This document shows, piece after piece, positions 35,001 to 42,515 of a stretch of 64,000 nucleotides of DNA (position 1 is the stretch's first letter; the number at the start of each line of letters is the position of its first letter). The notes below the pieces were generated by a model. The model was not told the origin of the DNA. It saw only the letters and a list, made by a program, of their open reading frames with translations, and ran no database searches. Source of the DNA: CBDCYS01 sp965226245 (lineage in GTDB: Bacteria > Acidobacteriota > Terriglobia > Bryobacterales > UBA6623); the NCBI GenBank assembly GCA_965226245.1, contig CBDDCL010000015.1:4960001-5024000 (forward strand), written 5' to 3'. Both the position numbers and the translations under genes were made by a program.

Positions 35001-35331
35001 CTCGTCCTTGTCGATCCGAGACGGTCGAAGAAGACAGCGCCGCCGTGGACCCCCGCGCCGATGAGACCGCAACCCCGAGGGATCGAATCAGCCCCCGTGA
35101 CGACAGCGAGACCTGCCATCACGGCGAGGTGGTCTCGCCGAAGCACGGCTTCTAGGGGTTGTGCGAACGCGCTCAGTTTACGTTCCAATTGCAGATGGCG
35201 CGTGCGCCGGATTTCGTTTCGAATGTACGCGGCAGCTCGGGGTCCTGCCACTGGGAAGCGCTTGGTGCCAGTTCCGCCGTTAAATCGTCAAACTGGAGGG
35301 TCTCGGCGAATCCGACATTTTTCATCGTCAT
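34997..35331 (-). pseudogene. Small gene upstream of the FAD oxidoreductase, apparently frameshifted
   Basis: ATG at 35331 or 35325 opens MTMKNVGFAETLQFDDLTAELAPSASQWQDPE, which soon stops. A second frame takes over at about 35250 (AAYIRNEIRRTRHLQLERKLSAFAQPLEAVLRR) and runs to a stop that overlaps the next ATG (ATGA). One missing base would unite them into about 110 aa. The end (GCGLIGAGVHGGAVFFDRLG) has small-residue loops but no family I recognise. The start-stop coupling implies that it belongs to the oxidoreductase operon. Confidence 0.45.
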
Positions 35332-35400
35332 CGTGCGCCCCGACTCGCTCACTGCATTCCTCGCCCCTCAAAAGATACGTGGTGATAACACATTAGGACT

Positions 35401-35473
35401 GTATCAGCAGTGCGGCGGCCCAAAAACGTCGCGGGAGAGCGCACCGCAGTTCTAGCCGCCGCATTGCTGATAC
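35401..35473. repeat. 19-bp inverted repeat (long hairpin)
   Basis: GTATCAGCAGTGCGGCGGC at 35401-35419 pairs with 35455-35473 with one mismatch, leaving a 35-nt loop. There is no T-run, so it is not a simple terminator. It abuts the MITE that starts at 35477. Confidence 0.7.
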
Positions 35474-35476
35474 GGG

Positions 35477-35672
35477 TTGTTGTACTAAGCCGCCCTGGAG
35501 GTTTGGCAGGGCAATTGCTCTATGGGGTTTGTATAAACTTTCGCCTAGCCGCTGGCTCGCACTCTGACCGTGCACTTGCGCGCCAGACCTTTGCGGACTG
35601 CGGCATCGCTAATTGCTCTGCCAAATCCTGCCACATCGGCCCCTCCTGCCGCGCAGCGGCTTAGTACAACAA
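35477..35672. mobile_element. 196-bp MITE with 17-bp perfect terminal inverted repeats
   Basis: TTGTTGTACTAAGCCGC at 35477-35493 is exactly inverted at 35656-35672. Inner subterminal words TTTGGCAGGGCAATTGC and TTTGGCAGAGCAATTAGC are also inverted relative to each other. There is no coding capacity, and no clear target duplication was found. Confidence 0.7.
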
Positions 35673-35768
35673 GGCCTTACCACCAGTAATCTGGTTCCTA
35701 GCCATGATAACTCAATGGACGAGGGGTTTGCAGCTCTTCAGACGACTGGGAAAAGGGCCTCTGACTGA
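35669..35768. repeat. Copy A of a ~100-bp dispersed repeat (see 55643-55742)
   Basis: Shares landmarks AACTCA.TGGACG, TTCAGCTCT/TGCAGCTCT, GACTGGGAAAAGGGCCTC with 55643-55742 at roughly 70-75 percent identity by eye. The MITE end abuts its left side. Confidence 0.55.
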
Positions 35769-35798
35769 CGATTAATGGGGATTTCTTGGATTTCTTGT

Positions 35799-36536
35799 GG
35801 GACAGTCACCTTAACTCGTTTTTGCAGCGGCAGCGAGGGGTTTTGGCGGCGCTGGTCCTGGTTTTTGCCGCGCCAGCGCTCTCTGCAGACGCCCTTCGAG
35901 CGCCGAGATGAACTCCCAACTGCCTAGCGGGCGACCCGTCCGCGTCGCCTGACGCAACCGCTCGGCGAGTTGCTCGTCCGGCGTCGCGGCCGCCAACACC
36001 TCCTCCCAGTCGTTGAGAGGACACAGCTCACATGGGACGCCGCACTCGACCATTCGTAGCTCACCGCCTCAACGACAAGGCGGGCACGAAGCGGGTTCAG
36101 ATCGACATAGCGCAGCGCCGCGACCAGGTGATCTCGGCTCAAACTTGTTGAATAGAAACGATTTTGCCAAACATGCCCGCTGCGCCGCCGGCGTCCGTTC
36201 AGGTAAACCGCATAGTCGTAGTTGGTGCGGCCAATAGCCTTGGCCAGCGACTGCCACTGTTCGGGCACAGCCACCAGATGGACGTGATGCGGCATCAAGC
36301 AATAGCCGAGCAGCGTGAGTTCCCAGCGCCGACAGTGACTGCCGAGAAGCGACAAGTAGATCCGCCGGCCGGCGGCTGAGAAGAAGACTTTTTGGCGGTT
36401 GTCGCCCCGCTGGGTGACATGGTGCGGTGCGCCGACCGCCACCACGCGCGCGATGCGTGGCACCCGATCAGTATCGACCACCTGCCCCGCTATCGTCAAG
36501 TTTTCGCGACAAAACGGCAGTTAAGGTGACTGTCCC
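35799..36536. mobile_element. RAYT/REP-type element bounded by 18-bp perfect inverted repeats
   Basis: GGGACAGTCACCTTAACT at 35799-35816 is exactly inverted at 36519-36536. A minus-strand Y1 transposase gene fills the interval, and its stop codon lies within the left repeat. This matches REP-associated tyrosine transposase elements, although long perfect inverted ends are more IS-like than most RAYTs. Confidence 0.75.
35811..36463 (-). pseudogene. REP-associated tyrosine transposase (Y1/HUH), single frameshift
   Basis: From GTG 36463 the protein reads VPRIARVVAVGAPHHVTQRGDNRQKVFF. The HUH motif is PHHVHLVAVP, and the downstream Tyr region is GRTNYDYAVYLN, with RYVDLNPLRARLVVEA and YEWSSAASHV. 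At about 36025 the frame shifts and continues CELCPLNDWEEVLAAATPDEQL, then RLRQATRTGRPLGSWEFI and ends PGPAPPKPLAAAAKTS, the usual C-terminus. One base is missing near GAGCTGTGTCC. It would make about 217 aa if restored. Confidence 0.85.
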
Positions 36537-36540
36537 TCAG

Positions 36541-36609
36541 TCGGCATTCCCGTCAGGAAATGCGTCGAAAGCGATTCAGCGGCCGTCGGGAGACCAGCTA
36601 GGGGATCCC
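36541..36609 (-). repeat. 69-bp fragment of the PD40/TolB propeller gene found at 53551-53619
   Basis: The two stretches differ at only four of 69 positions. On the minus strand it encodes GSPSWSPDGR-stop-IAFDAFPDGNAD, a PD40 blade in which a Trp codon has become TGA. It is fused directly to the truncated sulfatase gene. Confidence 0.8.
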
Positions 36610-36861
36610 GGTCATCAGGGAGGCCCGGGTCGGGCAACAACGCGACGTGTTGTAAAACTGCGTGAACCGCAGCCCGTTCTCCGCCAGCCGGTCGATATTC
36701 GGGGTGTTGATCTCCCCGCCATAACACCCCAAGTCGGAGTAGCCCATGTCGTCAGCCATCATGACGATGATGTTGGGGCGAGGGGCGGCGTGGCCCGTCT
36801 GCGCCGCGGCCGATACGGCCATCACCGCGAGGGTAACACCGGCATCCCGGAGATTTCTCAT
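36598..36861 (-). pseudogene. 5' fragment of a type I sulfatase gene
   Basis: 87 codons only: signal peptide (MRNLRDAGVTLAVMAVSAAAQTGHA), metal-binding IIVMMADDMGYSDLGCYGG and the formylglycine signature RCCPTRASLMTG (Cys75). Right after MTG the homology ends, giving IP and a stop, where the sequence switches to the PD40 fragment. It is similar to but distinct from the sulfatase at 30535-32160. It cannot be functional. Confidence 0.85.
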
Positions 36862-36878
36862 GATCGTTCTGTGTTCAC

Positions 36879-39800
36879 TTACCGTCCGATCGGGATCGCG
36901 ACCTCGCTGGCCCTTGCACCGGCCGCCACGAAGGAGAGTTTTCGGTTGCCGGGCCGCGCATTGGCCGGAATCCGGAAATTGACCTGATAGGCGGTCACCA
37001 GACCCGGGGCGTAAAAGGAGCCGAGCACCTCGGCGCCGGTGTCGTCAATCCCGACAATCGGGTCGACGATGCTCCGCGCGGGGGGCACTGGGCCCAGCAC
37101 GTTGGTTCCGACGGCAGGATTGGTTGGTCCCAATCCAGTCAGAAACAGCAGAATGATCTCGCCTGGCAAAGCGGGCCTGAGAGGCGTCACCAGGGTGAAG
37201 TCCGCATGCAGCGCGGCCGCGATTCTCACTCCGTCTAGAGAAACCTCAAAAATCGCCGGCTGAACCGAGAATAACGTGATGCCGCGGAAGGTTGCGCGAG
37301 AACCGTTGTTCTCGATCTCCACGACGGCCCGACCCACCAGTCCAAACGGCACCTGAATATTGATTTGCTCTTGGCCGCTGAGGTTGGCCATCGAAAGAAT
37401 CGGGGCAGCGACTCCATTGACGCTGACACGCACTCCTTCGAGGACGGTTGGAAACGGCACTTGCCTGGCCTCGACGACACCGCGCGCCTGCATCAGCCCC
37501 ACACCGAAAATGCTGCCGACACTGCCCGGCACCCACCCCGGCGTGAAGCTCGCGCCGTTGACGAACCCGGCGTTTGTCACGAGCGGCACCCGCCCGACAA
37601 CATTGACCTCAAAGGTCACGGTCTTGCCCGCCGCGTTGGCGGTAACACGGATCAGTCCCAAGCGGTCACTTGCCGTGACGAACACCGACGCCAGTCCCTG
37701 AGAATCGGTGACGGCGGCCGCGCCGGGAATAAGAGTCGCTGAACCCTGGACCACCGCGAACAAGACCTGGACCCCGGGAATCACGCCACCTTGGTCATCC
37801 CGCACCTCGACCACCAGCGGTTGAGCGATACTTTGGCCCACGACAAGGTTTTGGCCGTTTCCGGAAATCAGAGACAACTGAGCCGGGGGAGCGCTCACCA
37901 TCAGATTGAAAGTGGCCGAGAAGGGGCCCGAAGTCGCTGTGACCATAAACGGCTGTTGCTGATCCCCGAGCTGAACCACGACGGATGAGCGCCCGTGGCC
38001 GTCCGTGATGGGAATCACGTTGACCAGGCTGGCCGCCTCCGGCGGCTCGACGACCCAGCCTGTGTCAAGGCCCGGGATTGGATTGCCGCACTCGTCGGTT
38101 AGCTGCACGACGAGAGCCTGGCTATCGAGGAGCTGACCCGGGATGCCGGCTTGGTTATCGCCCTGGACCTTTGTCATCCGCGCGGCCGGCCCCCTCCCCG
38201 CGATAAAAGGTACGGTGAGTGAACCCGTTCCCGGGCTAGCGGTAACACGGATCGTCCCAGGCCCCGTGAGACATCCGAAAGTCGGCGTCGTCTGCGCCTT
38301 TCCGTTGCTCCTGGTCGTGACCGTCTCCGGGTCAAACTCGACTCCTTTATCCGAAGAGAAAGAGATAGCCGCCCCAGAGACTCGGGCGCCAGCGGCATCG
38401 AAGGCGCGAACCTGAACTCCGTTCTCGACAGTTTCGCCGACGCGGACTTCCAGCATTTCCATGGATAAAAGCGCCAGGCTCTCGACATCCGCGCTGGCGG
38501 CCGACACCGTAACGGTGAAAGGGTCGGACAGAGCGTGTCCGGAACCGCCGGTCACTGACACCTCCACCACAGCCGGCACGATCGCGGAAGCAGCCGCGCA
38601 TGCGATCGAAGCCTGACCGGCTTCGTCAGTGAAAACAGTTGAGGGGCACAACAGGGTCTGCTCTTTGGACGTCTCGACCGAGAGCTGAGAGCGGGCCCAG
38701 GGTTGGCCATCCAACTGCGCGCTGAGGACAAGGGGCGCCGGCAGCGCGGAGTCGCGAGCTGCTATTTGGCGATCCCCCGAAACCTTGCGGAGCGCCTCCT
38801 CCGCCGCCGGATCCGCCCCTATCGTGACCCTGAAGGGTTCACCAAGGGTGTGTCCATCCTCATCCCGGACCGAGACCGTGGCAACCGTTGCCGAATCCAC
38901 GTTGAAGGCCGTGCACGAGAGACTCGCCGCCCCGCTGGAATCAGTCAGGACGTTGCTCGTGCACGAGAGAGCGGCAGGCGGCATCGTCGTTACGGTGAGC
39001 CTGACACGGGCGCGCGGCGCCCTACCCAGTTGAGCGGATACCACAAGTGGCAGATCGAGATGGCTCCCTTGTGCGACGCTTTGATTGTCGCCCGAGATCT
39101 TCCCAAGGCCGCCGATCGAAGCCCGATCGTCCGCGGTCCCGGATGGGGCGAACACCTCCGCCCGCGGCGGCACGGAAACAAGCGACAAGGCAGAGACCGG
39201 GGCGGACAAGATGGCCTGCTGAGGTGACTCGGAGGCTTCCAGATTCAGCTTGAGAATCCGCGTTTCCGGTTGGTTCACTGCATAAAGCACGCGGCCGTCA
39301 GATGAAACCGTGAAGTCCGCGAAGGGGATTGCAAGGCCTTCCCCCGCGGCAGTTTCAACTTCAACCGCGCGGCCGCCTGGGACGAGGCTGCCCTGGAACA
39401 TGCGACCATCGATTTGCGCCAAGAAACGGCGGCCGGCGCTGACATGCAACTTGGTGAGCGGAGGCATCGCGCTCGCTGGGGCCGAGCCGCCCGACGAAGG
39501 CGCCCCGCCAGAGAAGCTCTTTGGCCGCTTCGTGATGCTTGTTTCAATGTCAATAGTGCTGCTTAAGATCGGCCGCAAAAACCGCTCCGTTCGATCGTCC
39601 AGTTCGTAGATTGCCCGTCGCCCTGTAACGTAGGTGCGAGAATCCCGCGGCGAAGTGACAATGTCCATGGCAACTTCGGGGAGATAGAGTCCAATTTGTT
39701 CCAGCTCATTGGAAGCCAGATCGACTCGCCTAATGAGGTTCGAGTTGAGCGAGGTTAGGTAGGCAAGTGCTGAATCTCCTGAAGCAGCAACGCCGTTGGC

Positions 39801-40265
39801 GTCGAATCCGAGATCCAGAACCGCCGCCAAGGAATCATCGGCCGTGTCCAGGATGTACATGCGGCTTCCTGAGACGATGAGCAGCCGCCGGTTGTCCGGT
39901 GTCAATGCGGCCGCGGTTGTGATGGCTCTGCTGAAAGAACCGGGAACGGCTGCGGGAAGAAACACCATTCCTCGCGGGGCGAACTCAGAGTCCAGAATGA
40001 CTACCGAGCCCTCGGAAACTACGTAAAACTTTCCGAATCCAGCGGCGGCCCGGCCGGGAATGCCAAATGCCGCAAAGGCGCCATTCCCCACAACTGGGGC
40101 TCCCGCGGGCTGCAAGGTCTCGGCATCGAAAACGCTCGCGGTCGTTCCGTCCCGGTGAAACACAAACAAGTAGCTGGAACCGCCAAGCGCGGCCTCTGGG
40201 ACCACAAGAATCAGCAGAGCAACGAGCCCTCTAACGAGCCCTCTGAAGAAGTGAAGTAAGGTCAA
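36879..40265 (-). CDS. Large secreted protein: N-terminal propeller, Ig-like repeats, C-terminal TIGR03437 domain
   Basis: About 1128 aa from a TTG at 40265, chosen because it yields a good signal peptide (LTLLHFFRGLVRGLVALLILVVPEAALGG) and lies 38 bp below a minus-strand TAGAAT (40308-40303). The frame stays open upstream to 40559. Residues 30-370 look like a YVTN-type propeller (VFDAETLQPAG, VFVTASD-like strands). About 380-880 hold four or more Big/invasin-like Ig repeats (KISGDNQSVAQGS, KVSGDRQIAARDS, KVQGDNQAGIPGQ, LISGNGQNLVVGQ). The C-terminal 220 residues match the Solibacter domain (NAGFVNGASFTPGWVPGSVGS ... NIQVPFGL ... FLTGLGPT). It is presumably a surface or exported adhesion/structural protein. 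Confidence 0.85.
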   Translation of the reverse strand: MTLLHFFRGLVRGLVALLILVVPEAALGGSSYLFVFHRDGTTASVFDAETLQPAGAPVVGNGAFAAFGIPGRAAAGFGKFYVVSEGSVVILDSEFAPRGMVFLPAAVPGSFSRAITTAAALTPDNRRLLIVSGSRMYILDTADDSLAAVLDLGFDANGVAASGDSALAYLTSLNSNLIRRVDLASNELEQIGLYLPEVAMDIVTSPRDSRTYVTGRRAIYELDDRTERFLRPILSSTIDIETSITKRPKSFSGGAPSSGGSAPASAMPPLTKLHVSAGRRFLAQIDGRMFQGSLVPGGRAVEVETAAGEGLAIPFADFTVSSDGRVLYAVNQPETRILKLNLEASESPQQAILSAPVSALSLVSVPPRAEVFAPSGTADDRASIGGLGKISGDNQSVAQGSHLDLPLVVSAQLGRAPRARVRLTVTTMPPAALSCTSNVLTDSSGAASLSCTAFNVDSATVATVSVRDEDGHTLGEPFRVTIGADPAAEEALRKVSGDRQIAARDSALPAPLVLSAQLDGQPWARSQLSVETSKEQTLLCPSTVFTDEAGQASIACAAASAIVPAVVEVSVTGGSGHALSDPFTVTVSAASADVESLALLSMEMLEVRVGETVENGVQVRAFDAAGARVSGAAISFSSDKGVEFDPETVTTRSNGKAQTTPTFGCLTGPGTIRVTASPGTGSLTVPFIAGRGPAARMTKVQGDNQAGIPGQLLDSQALVVQLTDECGNPIPGLDTGWVVEPPEAASLVNVIPITDGHGRSSVVVQLGDQQQPFMVTATSGPFSATFNLMVSAPPAQLSLISGNGQNLVVGQSIAQPLVVEVRDDQGGVIPGVQVLFAVVQGSATLIPGAAAVTDSQGLASVFVTASDRLGLIRVTANAAGKTVTFEVNVVGRVPLVTNAGFVNGASFTPGWVPGSVGSIFGVGLMQARGVVEARQVPFPTVLEGVRVSVNGVAAPILSMANLSGQEQINIQVPFGLVGRAVVEIENNGSRATFRGITLFSVQPAIFEVSLDGVRIAAALHADFTLVTPLRPALPGEIILLFLTGLGPTNPAVGTNVLGPVPPARSIVDPIVGIDDTGAEVLGSFYAPGLVTAYQVNFRIPANARPGNRKLSFVAAGARASEVAIPIGR

Positions 40266-40622
40266 CTGAACCGCCGATCGTTTATTCGCGAAATCAGCGC
40301 ATATTCTATCAGCAACGCCCACCACCTTCGGTTCACGAGTGTCCATGAGTGAATCGGCGACCGAAGTCACCACCGGCGGCAAGCCCGCGGTGTGCTTCGC
40401 CCAACCCAAGGCGTACCCATCCTCCTGCCCAGTGGAACTGGAGTATGCTGTCTCTAGTACCTGCATCATGAAATTCGCGCCAAACGTCGCAGAAAATTCG
40501 GGAGCCAGATTCAGAGCCCCGACCGTGAGGGAGGGGTTAGCCGCTTCGACGCGCCTCATCCGCTAGCGGTCAGGCTCGCCTCTTTGGTTGCGGCTCGTGC
40601 GCGTCAAGAAGAGAAAAGCCCA
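40266..40622. other. Divergent intergenic region between the TIGR03437 gene and fumarase
   Basis: Contains the minus-strand promoter-like TGATAGAAT (near 40308) for the large secreted protein. No ORF here has a ribosome site. The open minus frame between 40346 and 40559 (with QVLETAYSSSTG and DGYALGWAK) looks coding-like and could be a leftover of another gene. Confidence 0.4.
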
Positions 40623-42266
40623 GTGCCTGCATTTCATTACCAGCCTATATTCGAGCACGGTCCCGACGAGACCGAATACCGGCATCTGACCTCTGGCCAC
40701 GTGACGGCGACCCGCCTCAACGGGCGGGAGATCCTCGAGGTCGCGCCCGAAGCGCTTGTGCGGATGGCCAAAGAAGCCATGGACGACATGGCCCATCTGC
40801 TGCGCGCGAGCCACCTCGCCCAGTTGAAAAAGATCCTCGACGATCCCGAAGCCTCGGAAAACGATCGCTTCGTGACGCTCGAGCTGCTCAAGAACGCTGC
40901 GATCGCCTCGGCCCGCGTGCTGCCCGGCTGCCAGGACACCGGCACCGCGATCGTCATCGGCTACAAGGGACAGGGGGTCTTTACCGCGGGCGACGATGCC
41001 GAGGCGCTGTCGCAAGGTATCCATCAGGCCTACGCCGAGCGCAACCTGCGCTACTCACAGTTGGCGCCGCTCGACATGTTCACCGAGAAGAACACAGGCA
41101 CGAACCTGCCGGCGCAGATCGAGATCTACGCCGAGCCGGGTGACGAGTACCGCTTTCTGTTCATCGCCAAGGGGGGCGGCTCCGCGAACAAGTCGTTCCT
41201 GTATCAGGAAACGAAGGCCCTTCTGAATACGGAGTCTTTGCTTGCTTTCGTCGAAGAGAAGCTGCGCACGCTCGGAACCTCGGCCTGCCCCCCCTACCAC
41301 CTGGCGCTGGTGGTAGGCGGGACGTCCGCCGAGATGACGCTCAAGACCGTCAAGCTGGCCAGCACGCGTTACCTCGACGACTTGCCGGCCACGGGCAACG
41401 AGTTCGGCCGCGCCTTCCGCGACAAGCAGATGGAGGAGAAGGTTCTCCAGCTTGCCGCCCAAACCGGCATCGGCGCCCAGTTCGGCGGCAAGTACTTCGC
41501 TCACGACGCGCGGGTGATCCGGCTGCCGCGCCATGGCGCTTCGTGCCCGGTGGGACTCGGCGTGTCTTGTTCGGCGGACCGGCAGGTCCTGGGCAAGATT
41601 ACGCGCGACGGACTCTTCCTCGAGCAGCTCGAGACCAACCCGGCGCGCTTTCTGCCGGAGGTGACCGGGGAGGAGCTGGGTGGCGAGGTCGTCGCGATCG
41701 ACCTCACGCGTCCGATGCCCGAGATCCTGGCGCAGCTCCGAGAGCATCCGGTTGCCACGCGTTTATCGCTCAGCGGCCCGTTGGTCGTCGCCCGCGATAT
41801 CGCCCACGCCAAACTGAAGGAGCGCCTCGATGCGGGCGGCGATCTGCCCCAGTATTTCAAAGACCATCCGGTCTACTACGCCGGCCCGGCGAAGAAGCCC
41901 GAAGGCTATGCGTCCGGTTCGTTCGGACCCACCACCGCCGGCCGCATGGACCCCTACGTCGATCTGTTCCAAAGCCATGGCGCCAGCATGGTGATGCTCG
42001 CCAAAGGCAACCGGTCGCGGCAGGTGGCCGAGGCCTGCGGCCGCCACGGCGGCTTCTACCTCGGATCGATTGGCGGACCGGCGGCCCGCCTCGCCAAACA
42101 CAGCATCAAAAAGGTAGAGGTGGCCGAGTACCCCGAACTGGGGATGGAGGCCATCTGGCGGATCGAGGTGGAGAACTTCCCCGCCTTTATCGTGATCGAC
42201 CACCAAGGCAAGGACTTCTACGACCAGCTGGTGCGGAATCGAACGGTCCAGATTGCCAACGGCTGA
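40623..42266 (+). CDS. fumA: Class I (iron-sulfur) fumarate hydratase
   Basis: 547 aa from GTG 40623; a TTG at 40584 is possible. Both halves of class I fumarase are present: the alpha part with the cluster-binding VLPGCQDTGTA, GTSACPPYHL and RHGASCPVGLGVSCSADR, and the beta part with LSGPLVVARDIAHAKLKE, YYAGPAKKPEGYASGSFGPTTAGRMD and GGPAARLAK. It interconverts fumarate and malate in the TCA cycle using a [4Fe-4S] cluster. The length equals E. coli FumA/FumB. It stands alone; the next gene starts about 250 bp downstream. Confidence 0.93.
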   Translation: MPAFHYQPIFEHGPDETEYRHLTSGHVTATRLNGREILEVAPEALVRMAKEAMDDMAHLLRASHLAQLKKILDDPEASENDRFVTLELLKNAAIASARVLPGCQDTGTAIVIGYKGQGVFTAGDDAEALSQGIHQAYAERNLRYSQLAPLDMFTEKNTGTNLPAQIEIYAEPGDEYRFLFIAKGGGSANKSFLYQETKALLNTESLLAFVEEKLRTLGTSACPPYHLALVVGGTSAEMTLKTVKLASTRYLDDLPATGNEFGRAFRDKQMEEKVLQLAAQTGIGAQFGGKYFAHDARVIRLPRHGASCPVGLGVSCSADRQVLGKITRDGLFLEQLETNPARFLPEVTGEELGGEVVAIDLTRPMPEILAQLREHPVATRLSLSGPLVVARDIAHAKLKERLDAGGDLPQYFKDHPVYYAGPAKKPEGYASGSFGPTTAGRMDPYVDLFQSHGASMVMLAKGNRSRQVAEACGRHGGFYLGSIGGPAARLAKHSIKKVEVAEYPELGMEAIWRIEVENFPAFIVIDHQGKDFYDQLVRNRTVQIANG

Positions 42267-42515
42267 ACGTCCGGCCATATGGGCCCCGTTTTCAGCATTT
42301 TCCTGGCCGCTTCCTGGGGTAGACTAACCGGCAGTTTCAGGAGAAAAGCGAGTATAACGCGGGGGGCCCGGCGGTCCAAACTGGAAATGCCGTTTTCCGA
42401 AGCTCCCCAACCATCAATTTACAGCGCTAAGCAGAAGGATGAACAGCGTTTCCACCCCAGCCCGGTTTAACTCTTTTCGGAAGAGCGCTTCCCTCATTGG
42501 TTCATTTGGAAATCG

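Noticed and set aside
40266..40559. N-terminal extension of the TIGR03437 reading frame
   Set aside because: It precedes a good signal peptide and a promoter-like TAGAAT, so translation probably starts at 40265; the extension may be a leftover of another gene.
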